64,000 bases of DNA from Myxococcota bacterium (GCA_018817795.1 JAHITJ010000250.1:1-64000), one strand, 5' to 3'. Counted from the first letter of the stretch, positions 50,525 through 62,378 are shown. Notes: generated from the sequence alone by a model not told the origin. Numbers and translations: made by a program.

Positions 50525-51377
50525 GTTCTGATATCTCACTGGCGGCAAGCAGGCCGTCGCCCATGGCGATGCAGGCCTGACCTAGGCTGCCCAGCCGGGC
50601 ATCGCCGATGACCCAGGTGCGGGCAGAGAGCCGCAAGCTCCCGGTGGGAGGCGTGGTGAACCCTAATTCCGGGAGACGGCTGGTGCGGCCGCCGCAGAAC
50701 AGCACGGCGTCGAAGGGCTCCGCGATTGAACAGGCTGCGGTCCGCAGGGTTGCACTCACCCCGGTGCCATCGGATGCAAGGCCGATTACCTCGGTGTCGA
50801 AGCGCAGGTCAAGACCGGCCCGGTCCAGCGTTTGGCCGGCCAGCCGGCCCCGGGCACGCAGGCACGCCGAACGGACCGCCAGAACCGCCTGACCGCCCGA
50901 CTGCATCCAGTGCAGGGCGCCGTCACAGGCGGCCTCTCCGCCGCCGACGATCAGCACGCGGCGCGCCGCCGTGGGCAGGTCCCGAAACTCGTAGAACACC
51001 GGCAGCTCAGGCCGGGCCATGGCCCACGGCTGTGGTCGTGTCCCCATCGCCCACACCACCGCGTCCACCTGCTCGGTCACACCCCCTGGGCGCACCACCT
51101 CCACGGCGGTCCCGGACTCGCTAAACCCCGTCGCCTCGACCGTCTCCGGGAGCAGGCCGAACGCCGCAGCATGCTCCCGCAGGCGAACACAGCATTCCGC
51201 CCCCGAAGTCCCCACCGGCATGCCCGGCCAGTTTTCGACGGACCGCGCATTGCGGAGCAGGCCACCGATGACGCCGGTTCGATCCCACCACAGCACCCGC
51301 GCGCCGAGCCGGTGCAACTGAACCGCCGCTGCGACTCCACCCGGTCCGGCTCCGACCACCAGCACGCTCAACGGCAC
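50508..51377 (-). CDS. FAD/NAD(P)-dependent oxidoreductase (thioredoxin-reductase fold)
   Basis: VPLSVLVVGAGPGGVAAAVQLHRLGARVLWWDR; VLIVGGGEAACDGALHWM; TWVIGDARLGSLGQACIAMGDGLLAA. Confidence 0.85.
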   Translation of the reverse strand: MPLSVLVVGAGPGGVAAAVQLHRLGARVLWWDRTGVIGGLLRNARSVENWPGMPVGTSGAECCVRLREHAAAFGLLPETVEATGFSESGTAVEVVRPGGVTEQVDAVVWAMGTRPQPWAMARPELPVFYEFRDLPTAARRVLIVGGGEAACDGALHWMQSGGQAVLAVRSACLRARGRLAGQTLDRAGLDLRFDTEVIGLASDGTGVSATLRTAACSIAEPFDAVLFCGGRTSRLPELGFTTPPTGSLRLSARTWVIGDARLGSLGQACIAMGDGLLAASEISELIRWG

Positions 51378-52030
51378 AACTGCACCGCCTGTTGGGCTGT
51401 GAGCATCCCTGAGAAACCCGAGGCCATCGCCACAAGTGACCCCAGGTGCATTCGCTCGGATGAAGTGGCACAGCCATCGAGGACCACGAACGGCTCGAAG
51501 CCCTGCACGAAACCCGAGCGCACGGTGGACTCCACGCACAGGTGCGTGAGCACGCCGGCCACCAGGATCTGGGAACAGTGACGCTGCGTTAGCCAGTCGG
51601 ACAGGCAGGTCCCGTAGAACGCGTCGTAGGTGTCCTTGTCCAGCACGAGATCTCCGGGTTCAGGGCAGGCCGGCGGTACCAGCGCAGCCTCAGGATCGCG
51701 CACATCGAGCACGCTTTTATAGAACCGGCCATGAACGCTCCTATTCGGATGGTCCCCATGTCCATGCCGGGAAAAGACGATGGGCCGCCCCGCGGTACGC
51801 CAGGCCCCGATCAACTCCGCCAGCGGCCCGACGCAGGCCGCAAACGCAGGCAGGGCATGGGAGCCGGATGGATCACAAAAAACACGCTGGACGTCGATCA
51901 CCAGCAGGGCGGCGACGGCCGGGTCCAGCCGCCAGTGATCCCTGGATAGTGTTCTGTCATGGATTTCATCCAGCCAGGCGCGTGTTTTTTCCACGCGATT
52001 TTGGGTGGTCAGGTAGCCTTCGGCGCGCAT
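51368..52030 (-). CDS. Isochorismatase-family cysteine hydrolase
   Basis: ALLVIDVQRVFCDP; QILVAGVLTHLCVESTVRSG catalytic Cys motif. Confidence 0.9.
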   Translation of the reverse strand: MRAEGYLTTQNRVEKTRAWLDEIHDRTLSRDHWRLDPAVAALLVIDVQRVFCDPSGSHALPAFAACVGPLAELIGAWRTAGRPIVFSRHGHGDHPNRSVHGRFYKSVLDVRDPEAALVPPACPEPGDLVLDKDTYDAFYGTCLSDWLTQRHCSQILVAGVLTHLCVESTVRSGFVQGFEPFVVLDGCATSSERMHLGSLVAMASGFSGMLTAQQAVQLCR

Positions 52031-53292
52031 GCGTACTCCCCTGCAAATCCGTCTTCTTCCTGGCGGACACAGCGCACCTTCACCAGGTGCTGTGGCATCG
52101 GGGCATCAAAAGGAAAGCGGACCGGAAAGAACGGACCAGCCATGCCGGCAGCCCGGCCATCGGCACGGATCTCCTCAACCGCGACCGCCACCGTACGTCC
52201 CTGCTGCCCTGCCAAAAACGCAGCCCGCAGCCCAGCCGCGAGTTCGCGCAGTCGCGCGGCCCGCGCCTTGACGATCTCGGACGGCAAGGCCTTCATGGAC
52301 TCGGCCGCCGTCCCCGGACGCGCAGAGAACGGAAACACGTGCAGGTAGGAAAAGCCGCAGCGCTTCACGAACTCGAGCCCGTCGGAGAAGGCTTCGTCGG
52401 TCTCTCCCGGAAAGCCGGCGATCACGTCCGCACCGATGGCACAGCCGGGGGCGCTCCGCCGCACCGACTCCACCAGTTCCAGGTACGCACCGGTCCGGTT
52501 GGGGCGGCGCATGGCTGCCAGCGTCGCGTCGGTGGTGCCCTGCAGCGGCAGGTGCAGGTGGGGCGCCAGCCCGGGATGGCCCAGCAGCGCCACAAGTTCC
52601 TCATCAACCGTCTCTGGCTCGACCGATCCCAGGCGAAGCCGTCGACCATCGGGGGTGTGGTCCAACAGCAACTCCACCAGCTCTGCCAGCTTCCGCGAAG
52701 GCCGCAGGTCCCGTCCCCAGGCGCCAAGATTGATCCCGGAGAGCACGACCTCGGCCACGGGGTCGCGGAAGAACCTTCCCAGTTCGGCCAGGATTTCCTC
52801 CGGAGGGCGGGACACGGACGGGCCGCGCGCCAGCGGGATCACACAATAAGCGCAACGGTTGTCACAGCCGTTCTGCACCATCAGCGGGGGACGCCCGGCC
52901 GATGGCCACAGGGGGGGTGCCCCGGTGGTCTCGACCAGCGCTCCGAGACCGAACCGGTCGGCGATCCACTCCGGAATTTCCACCTTGCGATCGCGGGAAA
53001 ACACAAACACGCCGGGTTCGATCTCCCGGGCCGCCCCAGGGTGGATATCCACATAGCAGCCTGTCAGGACGATCAGTCCGTCGGGGGAAGACCGGCGGGC
53101 CCGGTGGATCATCTGCCGCGTGTCCCGCTCGGCGGTCCTGGTGACCACGCAGGTGTCAATCACTGTCAGGTCGGCGGGATGGCCGAATTCGGTGATCTCC
53201 ACGAGCGGATAGAGACGCTCGATGAACCTGCGGATTTCATACTGGTTGACCCGGCAACCAAGGCTCAGAAAGGCGACGACGGGCCGGTTCAT
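52009..53292 (-). CDS. mtaB: MtaB-type tRNA methylthiotransferase (radical SAM)
   Basis: VVAFLSLGCRVNQYE; VIDTCVVTRTAERDTRQMIHRAR; QNGCDNRCAYCVIPLARGPS radical SAM CxxxCxxC. Confidence 0.93.
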   Translation of the reverse strand: MNRPVVAFLSLGCRVNQYEIRRFIERLYPLVEITEFGHPADLTVIDTCVVTRTAERDTRQMIHRARRSSPDGLIVLTGCYVDIHPGAAREIEPGVFVFSRDRKVEIPEWIADRFGLGALVETTGAPPLWPSAGRPPLMVQNGCDNRCAYCVIPLARGPSVSRPPEEILAELGRFFRDPVAEVVLSGINLGAWGRDLRPSRKLAELVELLLDHTPDGRRLRLGSVEPETVDEELVALLGHPGLAPHLHLPLQGTTDATLAAMRRPNRTGAYLELVESVRRSAPGCAIGADVIAGFPGETDEAFSDGLEFVKRCGFSYLHVFPFSARPGTAAESMKALPSEIVKARAARLRELAAGLRAAFLAGQQGRTVAVAVEEIRADGRAAGMAGPFFPVRFPFDAPMPQHLVKVRCVRQEEDGFAGEYACAPKAT

Positions 53293-53299
53293 GGGAAGA

Positions 53300-54098
53300 T
53301 CAAAAGGAAAATTCGGCCGAGAGCAGGAAGTCGAACGCAGCAAAGCCGCCGCTGCCCACGTCATTGCGGAAGGAGGGTCCCATCAGCAGGCCGACTTCAG
53401 CGCCGACGGAGAACTCGTCGGAAAAGGCGTAGCGGAGTCCGCCGGCACCTCGCACCACGATGGCCGCCCCGTCGTTGGGTCCGTTGGAGATGATGAAAGA
53501 TACACCGGTGAGCACACGCGCATAGGGATTGAGCGGGATGTTCCAGGCGGGCCAGTTCAGAAACTGCATCATGATGCCGACCAGGGCGTCGGCACCGAAG
53601 CCGCTCAGACCCCCGCAGATTGTGGGCTTGCCGATTTCGTCGGTGGGCTCGCAGCGCCCGCCGAAGGCGGCGGCAAAGTGCGAGTCCAGCCAGAACGCAC
53701 GGCTGACCTGCCAGGCATACTGCACGGCGAACAGAAAGCCGCCGGGACTGTTGTCGGTCAACCCCGCGCGCAGACCCAGGCTCGCCGAAACCAGGTTCGG
53801 ACCCCGAGCCGACAGACGTGGCAGGGTCACCTTCAGGTAGCCCGGATCCACCGTGCGTGTAAGGATCGTGGTCTCCTCGGTCGTGGTAGTCACAGCTGTG
53901 GCGTCCACGGTGCCCGTGGCATCCACGGTACCGACGCCTTCGGGGACGGACACTTTGCCAGTCGGGCTCTCGGACGGCGGCACGGTCACCACGGAACTGT
54001 CACTCCCGGGCGGAAGAGTCGGGTCTCCCTGCGCGAACGCCACAGAGGAACCCAGGAAGCAGAACAGGGAAGCGGATATCAGAAAGAATCGTTTCATG
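53300..54098 (-). CDS. Hypothetical exported, possibly beta-barrel protein
   Basis: Signal MKRFFLISASLFCFLGSSVAFAQ; Thr/Val-rich linker; C-terminal aromatic end AEFSF. Confidence 0.65.
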
Positions 54099-54134
54099 AA
54101 GCGGCACCACCTCGTGCGCGGTCGGGACCAGGGC

Positions 54135-55424
54135 TCAGACCAGCAGGTCCTCGGCGGGCATGGAGACCTCGGAGCGGGCCCGCACGGTGTGCTGGGTCCG
54201 TTCGATGGCCACCGAGTAGACATGCGAGAGCAGATCCGGATACTGGACGGCCAGCTGCTGGAACGCCTCGCGCTTGAGCGAAAGCAGGACGACTCCGTCG
54301 GAGCGCACCTTCACGGTGGCCGTGGCGGCGCTCTCCCGGATCAGCGAGATCTCGCCGAACACCTCGCCAGCGGAGAGCGTGGTCAGCCGCAGGAGATCCT
54401 TGCCCTTGCCGGTCTGCACGTCCACTTCCCCCGAAGCCACCAGGTACAGGCCGGCGGAAGGCATGCCCTCGCACACCACCTCGGCCCCTGAATCGAAAAT
54501 TTCGGGTACGAAGGCGGAGGCGACGGCCAGTTTGGCCTCCCGTGACAGCAACTTGAACAGCGGGGAGGTGGCCAGCAGGTTCTGCAGGAGCCTCATCCGC
54601 GTGTACCTCGCCAGCTCGTCGGCCAGCTTCGGATCGGTTTCGAGCACGCTCTCGAGCAGGTCCCATGGGATGCGAAGCACCACCGAGGGCTCCTGCGCGG
54701 CGATGGATGCCGAGCGTGGACTCTGGGTGACCAGCGCCATCTCGCCGAAGAACGAGCCCGAGCGCAGGAAACCAAGGCGGCTGCGGATGTCCTGCTCCGC
54801 GCGGAACACCTCGAGCAGGCCCGAGACCAGGATGAACAGGTTGCTGTCGGTATCGCCCTGCTTCATTACCAGATCGCCCGCGGAGTGGAACGTGACCTCT
54901 CCGCGGCGCAGGATCGACTGCAGGGACTTGTCCCCCATGGCCGAGAACAACGGGACCTTCCATCCCTGCGCCGGCGGAAGGAGACCCAGTTTCCCGATGG
55001 CCCCCTCCCAGGCCGTCACGGCCGCGGAGATGAGTTCATCCTCGTCCACCGAGGAAAGGGGAGGCTCCTCGTCAGGATCGGCGGCTGCCGAAACAGGCGG
55101 GGGCGCCCGGTGCTCGACCGGACTGTCCGGGCCGAACGTCTTCAGGAACCGCACCGTCAGTTGGTCGTCGAGCTCATCGGGCACCCGGCCCAGGAACACC
55201 AGCACCGCGAGAGACGCCGGAAAGTTGGCTGTAGATAAGTAATAATCAAACAATCCGGTGGCACACGCCATCGGAACCTTGTCCGGACAGCAGACGGAAA
55301 GGGCCGCGAGCAGGTCCAGATGGGCGCCTGGGTCCGCAGGGACGAGCCCCAGTTTCCAGGTGGCCAGGTGCAACGCTTCGAAATGCTCTCCTTTGGCGAG
55401 TGCTTCTCTCGGATTCAGGCTCAT
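54135..55424 (-). CDS. Dual cyclic-nucleotide-binding-domain protein
   Basis: Two CNB repeats: GDLVMKQGDTDSNLFILVSGLLEVFRAEQ...GEMALVTQSPRSASIAAQEPSVVLRI and GAEVVCEGMPSAGLYLVASGEVDVQTGKG...GEISLIRESAATATVKVRSDGVVLLSL. Confidence 0.9.
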   Translation of the reverse strand: MSLNPREALAKGEHFEALHLATWKLGLVPADPGAHLDLLAALSVCCPDKVPMACATGLFDYYLSTANFPASLAVLVFLGRVPDELDDQLTVRFLKTFGPDSPVEHRAPPPVSAAADPDEEPPLSSVDEDELISAAVTAWEGAIGKLGLLPPAQGWKVPLFSAMGDKSLQSILRRGEVTFHSAGDLVMKQGDTDSNLFILVSGLLEVFRAEQDIRSRLGFLRSGSFFGEMALVTQSPRSASIAAQEPSVVLRIPWDLLESVLETDPKLADELARYTRMRLLQNLLATSPLFKLLSREAKLAVASAFVPEIFDSGAEVVCEGMPSAGLYLVASGEVDVQTGKGKDLLRLTTLSAGEVFGEISLIRESAATATVKVRSDGVVLLSLKREAFQQLAVQYPDLLSHVYSVAIERTQHTVRARSEVSMPAEDLLV

Positions 55425-55426
55425 CG

Positions 55427-57010
55427 CTAAAACCTCAGCAAAGGAATTCCGGGGGTCAGGACGGGATCTCCGCCGAAGCCCAGCGGACGGCTCTTGCCCC
55501 CGCCGGTGTCGGTGGCCTGACCCTGGCCCGAAAAGACGATCCCGATCACGATCACCCCGACCACGGCCACGCCGACCCAGAACCACCACTTGCCGGTGAT
55601 CGAGTCCGCAGGACCCAGGATGCCAGGTCCGCCACCGTCGCCATAGAAGCTGCCGCCACCGCTGAAGGTGCCGCCGCCCTTGGAGTTGAGCTCTTCCTGC
55701 AGGAACTGCACGCGGTTCTGCACCGAGTAGCGGTCAGGCCAGCCGGGCTGGATCGCCGGAGCGTTCAGATACGTCTTGTAGTGCGTCACCGCCAATTTGT
55801 AGTTACCCTCGCGGTCGTAGGTCACACCAATGTCCCAATCCATCTTGTGCGTGTAAAGGTTGGCAGCGGTGGCTTCCTGTTTGATCTGTTCCAGAATCTG
55901 GCGAGCCTCGGCAGGCTTGCTCTCGGCCACCAGACGACGGGCCTGTTCAAGCATTTCCTTCAACTTCTTCTGTAACGCGACCTTGGAGGGTGTCGTGGCC
56001 TGCAGCGATTTCTCCAGCCGCTCGACCGCCTTCAACACATCCTCCTTGGAGGGCATATTCTTGAATACTGTTTTGGATTCTGTGTATAATTTATAAGATT
56101 CCACTGCTTCGGCGTGCTTGCCTTCAGCTTCGTAGCAGAGACCGATGTAGTATTCAATCCACTCCTGGTACTGACTGATGGCCTTCATGTTCGCCCGGGC
56201 CGCGATGAACCGCTTGCGCGCTTCGACTATCTGGTTTTGACGATATAAGTTCTGGCCCTCGGCCCACAGGGCCTTGGACTTCGCGTCTATCAACAGGGAG
56301 GACGTGGAGGACTCTTCCTTCTCCAGGTATTTCTCGAGATCCAGGATGTGCTTCTGGACCCTCGCACGGTCGGGCCAGCCCTTCTGGATGCTGGACGCCG
56401 CGATGTACAGGCGATAGTGCTTGATCGCGTTGACGTAGTCCTTCTGCTGGTGATAGCAGTAGGCGATCTTGAAATCGATGATTTCCTGATAGATGCTGGC
56501 CCGCTGGGCGAGATCCTTGACCTCCTGGTACAGGGCCAGGGCGCTGGTCAGATTTCCCTTGGTGGCGTAGTCGTCGGCCCGCTTGTACAGGTCCGCGACG
56601 GTCTTCTTCGCCTTCTCGAGTTCGACGGTCTTGTTCGTCTCCTGGGCGAGCTTGGCCTCGAGCTCACGGATCTTGGCTTCCACAGACTCCAGGCTTGCGA
56701 TCTTGTCGTTGATCTTTTCACTATTGGCATAAATCTTGAACGACTTGATGGCTTCCTTGAAGTTGCCCTCGCGCTCCAGGCACAGGGCGATCCGGTAATC
56801 GATCATCTCGCTGTAGGTCTCGTCCTCCAGCGCCATGCGCTTGACCTCCAGGAACAGGGCGCGGGCCTCGACATACTCACCCTTCTCGTACTTGGCTTTC
56901 GCGCTGTCGTAGATGGACTTGTAGATCGGGGGGTTCTGTGCCGAGACGATCGAGGCCCGGGTTCCGAGTACCGCCACCATCATTGTCAAAGTCATCAATA
57001 GGTATTTCAT
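55427..57010 (-). CDS. TPR-repeat protein with C-terminal TM
   Basis: Signal peptide; TPR-like repeats (YDSAKAKYEKGEYVEARALFLEVKRMALED..., LYQEVKDLAQRASIYQEIIDFKIAYCYHQQKDYVNAIKHYRLYI); TM WWFWVGVAVVGVIVIGIVF. Confidence 0.82.
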   Translation of the reverse strand: MKYLLMTLTMMVAVLGTRASIVSAQNPPIYKSIYDSAKAKYEKGEYVEARALFLEVKRMALEDETYSEMIDYRIALCLEREGNFKEAIKSFKIYANSEKINDKIASLESVEAKIRELEAKLAQETNKTVELEKAKKTVADLYKRADDYATKGNLTSALALYQEVKDLAQRASIYQEIIDFKIAYCYHQQKDYVNAIKHYRLYIAASSIQKGWPDRARVQKHILDLEKYLEKEESSTSSLLIDAKSKALWAEGQNLYRQNQIVEARKRFIAARANMKAISQYQEWIEYYIGLCYEAEGKHAEAVESYKLYTESKTVFKNMPSKEDVLKAVERLEKSLQATTPSKVALQKKLKEMLEQARRLVAESKPAEARQILEQIKQEATAANLYTHKMDWDIGVTYDREGNYKLAVTHYKTYLNAPAIQPGWPDRYSVQNRVQFLQEELNSKGGGTFSGGGSFYGDGGGPGILGPADSITGKWWFWVGVAVVGVIVIGIVFSGQGQATDTGGGKSRPLGFGGDPVLTPGIPLLRF

Positions 57011-57066
57011 GAAATTCCTTCCTTACCTGGGGCCGTACGGACCCAGGCTCACCCTGGCTGGTTTGC

Positions 57067-59031
<1,965 letters not shown>

Positions 59032-59330
59032 ACTGAATACCTCGCGCGCGGGTCGATTCCGGCTGCCGGCGACCGACCTTCCGGCGGCCGTGCAGCCGTC
59101 GGTGAATTGCGGGCCCCGTGGTGTACGGCGAAAACGGCGAAAAATTTCTCGGTTGCATCCTCGCCCGCACCCCAGGTCTCCTCGGGTGGAGTTAACCCCG
59201 GCGGAATGTAGCATGGAACAGGCCAAACTTCAAATGGACAACTCTATTTTCTATGTTTGCCGAGTGTTTTTTCCTGACTTGCTTTTTTGGGCGGATTTGA
59301 CCATGCTGCCCCTGACGAAGCGAGGCCCGA

Positions 59331-60719
59331 ATGAACCTTTGGCTGCTGACTTGGCTTTTTTCCTTCCCGCTCGCGGCGCCCGCGTCCGCGCCCGAGGCCA
59401 TGGGCCTGAAGGATTTATGGCATAATGTAAAAAATAAATCGCCCGACGCCGACAAGGCACGCTTTCAACTTGCCCGGGCTCAGGCGCTGGTCAAGGGATC
59501 GAACCTGCTCTGGCTTCCTCGTATTTCATACTCTGTCCAGGGTGCCCCCTCGCCGACCTACCGATGCACCGTCCCCGAGGCCTGGATGCCCTCGACGCTG
59601 CCCACGGGCATGAGCGAGCAGGAGTTCCGCGAGACCTTCTGCGTGGGCACCGACCGGGACGACTCGATCACCCTCAACCTCGACGGCTATGCCCTGCGTT
59701 TTGAGGTCAAGGCCGTGCTACCGCTGTACACCTTCGGCAAGCTCGACTACGCCAGGGCGCAGGCCCGGGCCGCCCGGGCCGCCGCCCATGCCGGATCGGA
59801 ACTGACCCGGCAGAAACTGTGGCTCACCGTGCGTCGAAGTTACTTCGCCCGGCGGGCGTACCTGGAGTCCCGCAGACTGTCCGACCGCGCCCGGAAGCTC
59901 CTCGACGAGGCCGGCGCCAAGGCCGAGGAATACGAGGAAAACGGCCGGATCAGCCCCACGGACCTGCTGCGCTTCAAGCTCGGAGAAAACGAATTTTCCC
60001 AGAAGCAACTGGAGCTGGAGCGGCTCGGTGAACTGACCGCAGCGACCCTGCATTACCTGGCCGGAAGGCCCGTCGAGGTGCGCGAGTCCGACCCTTGGGA
60101 GGCCGTCACCACCCGCCCGGACCCGGTGGACCGGCTCGTGGCCAGGGCCGTCGAACGCCGTCCCGAGCTCCGGCTGCTGGCCGCCGCGCGCGCGGCCGCC
60201 GTGGCGCAGGCGGGGCTTGCCCGGGCGCGGATGCTCCCCGACCTGGGACTTTTCGTGCGCTACCGGCTATCGTTGAGCAACTCCGACAATCCGACCAGCG
60301 CCTATGCCAATGACCCGCTGCACGGCAACACCCTCGCCTTCGGTCTGGGCATCGAGGGCAACCTGGATTTCGGCGCGCAGATCACCGCGGTGCGGCTGGC
60401 CCGCATCGAGCAGCGCGAGATCGAGGCGCGCTTTGCGGCCGCCAAGGACGCGCTGACGCTGGAGATCACCTCCGTGCGGCAGGACGTCATCCTCGCCCTG
60501 GACAAACTGGTGCTCATCGAGAAGGGGCAAAAGCTGGCCCGTGCCTGGCTGCTGGCGCTTTCGGACCAGGAGGCCCTGGGCGTCCTCAAGCCGCGCGACA
60601 TGGCCGATGCCCTGTCGGCCCTGTTCAAACTGCAGTTCAGTTACTGGGAGGTGCGCGCCCAACTGGAGATCGCCTGGGCCCAACTGGCTTTGGCGCTGGG
60701 CGAACCCGTGCCCGGATAA
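59331..60719 (+). CDS. TolC-like outer membrane efflux protein
   Basis: 462 aa, signal peptide, two long alpha-helical OEP-like repeats (ARAAAHAGSELTRQKLWLTVRRSYFARRAYLES..., ARAAAVAQAGLARARMLPDLGLFVRYRLS). Confidence 0.82.
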   Translation: MNLWLLTWLFSFPLAAPASAPEAMGLKDLWHNVKNKSPDADKARFQLARAQALVKGSNLLWLPRISYSVQGAPSPTYRCTVPEAWMPSTLPTGMSEQEFRETFCVGTDRDDSITLNLDGYALRFEVKAVLPLYTFGKLDYARAQARAARAAAHAGSELTRQKLWLTVRRSYFARRAYLESRRLSDRARKLLDEAGAKAEEYEENGRISPTDLLRFKLGENEFSQKQLELERLGELTAATLHYLAGRPVEVRESDPWEAVTTRPDPVDRLVARAVERRPELRLLAAARAAAVAQAGLARARMLPDLGLFVRYRLSLSNSDNPTSAYANDPLHGNTLAFGLGIEGNLDFGAQITAVRLARIEQREIEARFAAAKDALTLEITSVRQDVILALDKLVLIEKGQKLARAWLLALSDQEALGVLKPRDMADALSALFKLQFSYWEVRAQLEIAWAQLALALGEPVPG

Positions 60720-60732
60720 GGCGAGACCTTTC

Positions 60733-61233
60733 ATGCTCGATGTATCCTTCGGCGAATTCATCCTGGTCCTGCTCGTGGCGATGGCCTTTTTGGGCCCCGA
60801 CCGGATCCCTGTGGCGGCCCGCAAGATCGGCGAATGGACCCGCGCGGTGAAGGACGCCATCATGAAGGTGCGCGAGGACGTCACCTCGGACACCCAGGCA
60901 GCCGAGGCGTTCTCGCAGATGCAGCAGACCATGCAGGAGATCTCGCAGGCCGTGAACGTGCGCCACGTCGTGCGCGAACTGAGCGCGCCGCTGATGTCTC
61001 CACTCGAGCAGCGACCGGCATCGGTGTCGGACACGACGGACCTGCCAGACAAGTCGGACACGACGGACCTGTCAGACCCATCGGACAAGTCGGACAAGTC
61101 AGACCCGTCGGATCCTCCGCCCATGGAGTCGCTGATCATCGAGGAGCCCCCCTGGCTCGTGCAGCACGATGACGCACCCCGGCTGGACCGCACCTTTCAT
61201 CCCGCAAAACCCTCTGACGACCAGTCCGTCTGA
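60733..61233 (+). CDS. TatB-like twin-arginine translocase protein with SD/TD-rich tail
   Basis: MLDVSFGEFILVLLVAMAFLGPDRIPVAARKIGEWTRAVKDAIMKVREDV is typical TatA/B; tail SDTTDLPDKSDTTDLSDPSDKSDKSDPSDPP. Confidence 0.85.
   Translation: MLDVSFGEFILVLLVAMAFLGPDRIPVAARKIGEWTRAVKDAIMKVREDVTSDTQAAEAFSQMQQTMQEISQAVNVRHVVRELSAPLMSPLEQRPASVSDTTDLPDKSDTTDLSDPSDKSDKSDPSDPPPMESLIIEEPPWLVQHDDAPRLDRTFHPAKPSDDQSV
61027..61118. repeat. 9-bp repeat (aagtcggac-like) in tatB-like 3' end
   Basis: aagtcggacacgacggacctgtcagacccatcggacaagtcggacaagtcagacccgtcg. Confidence 0.8.
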
Positions 61234-61559
61234 GCCGCGATCCGCGCCAGGTGCCGGGTCTCGAACCTGAACGAGTGCGCCAGGATCTCGTCGGCATCAC
61301 CGTCGCCGATGGCCCCCGAGTCGAACAGATCGTACACCAGGGAACGCAGCGCCAGATTCATCTGGTACATCTGCAGGTTGCGGTGCTCGGCGTCGCGGCT
61401 CAGAATGATGCGCATCAGCCGGTCGGCCGCCTGCACGAGCGACCGCGCGCTCTCGGGGTTGCGCCGCTCGTCGACGCTGGCGTGATGCACGGCCCGGCGC
61501 AGGGAGAACGCGGTGGTGAAGATATCGGAAACGGGGTTTTTCAGCGCGACGAATGCCAT
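61197..61559 (-). CDS. Hypothetical protein
   Basis: 120 aa ORF, helical; 3' end overlaps convergent tatB-like gene by 37 nt. Confidence 0.6.
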   Translation of the reverse strand: MAFVALKNPVSDIFTTAFSLRRAVHHASVDERRNPESARSLVQAADRLMRIILSRDAEHRNLQMYQMNLALRSLVYDLFDSGAIGDGDADEILAHSFRFETRHLARIAAQTDWSSEGFAG

Positions 61560-61563
61560 GATG

Positions 61564-61938
61564 TCATACCCTCATGTTGGTGATCGCGGCCTTGGCCGTG
61601 TCGTGGCGGCTCTTGAGCACGTTGGACAGGGTGGAGAACTGCCGGTTTTCGTCCTGCACCTCCATCTGCAACTTCAGGTATTCCATGTTCGAATCCTGCT
61701 GCTGCTTCTGGAGAACGGACATGTCGCTGGCGGCGGAACCACCGCCTCCTGCCACCGAGGCCAACAGCGAGCCCGTCGGTGTGCCCACCGTCAGCGACGG
61801 CACCACGCCCGCGAGGGTGGAGAGTCCGGCACCCACGGCGCCTTTGGCCTTCTTCACGGCCTGCTCGAAGGCTTCGGGGGACCGGGTCCGCTGGACAGAC
61901 GACCCGAACTGCATCTGGACGTTCTTCTGTATCTTCAT
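61564..61938 (-). CDS. Hypothetical small helical protein
   Basis: 124 aa; KQQQDSNMEYLKLQMEVQDENRQFSTLSNVLKSRHDTAKAAITNMRV; SD-like aaaggaggtcacc upstream. Confidence 0.65.
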   Translation of the reverse strand: MKIQKNVQMQFGSSVQRTRSPEAFEQAVKKAKGAVGAGLSTLAGVVPSLTVGTPTGSLLASVAGGGGSAASDMSVLQKQQQDSNMEYLKLQMEVQDENRQFSTLSNVLKSRHDTAKAAITNMRV

Positions 61939-62039
61939 CGGTGACCTCCTTTCGTGGTCACTTTCATTATCGGGTCCGCGTTAAAAGGGTTGCGCTTTTT
62001 CCGCATTTTTTTCATTTTAGGAGAGACGAGGAGTTCCGG

Positions 62040-62378
62040 ATGACCACCACCACGACCAAAAACGAACCGACCTGGCTGGAATACCTGATCGTGTACATCG
62101 TGCTCGGGGCCCTGGCCGTGTTCGTGTACACCTCGGTGCTGTCCCCGCGCGGCTACACCCTCGCCGCCGGCTGGTCGACGCTGCGCGGCCAGAAGAAGCC
62201 CGCCGGCGACAACAAGGCCGCCAAGAAGGCCCCCGACAAGGAGAAGGCCATGGAGGCTGACATGACCGAGCCCGAGATCCCGCCCCCGCCCCCCATGCCC
62301 GTGGTCATCGAGAAGCCCGTCGAAATGGCGGCCCCGCCCCCGCCGATGCCCATGCAGCTCTCCGAAGATGACGATTAA
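62040..62378 (+). CDS. Small single-TM protein with proline/methionine-rich acidic tail
   Basis: MTTTTTKNEPTWLEYLIVYIVLGALAVFVYTSVLSPRG...EIPPPPPMPVVIEKPVEMAAPPPPMPMQLSEDDD. Confidence 0.65.
   Translation: MTTTTTKNEPTWLEYLIVYIVLGALAVFVYTSVLSPRGYTLAAGWSTLRGQKKPAGDNKAAKKAPDKEKAMEADMTEPEIPPPPPMPVVIEKPVEMAAPPPPMPMQLSEDDD

Noticed and set aside
61564-61938. Calling a type III secretion locus
   Set aside because: Only a vague resemblance in one short protein; no ATPase, ring or export genes in view.
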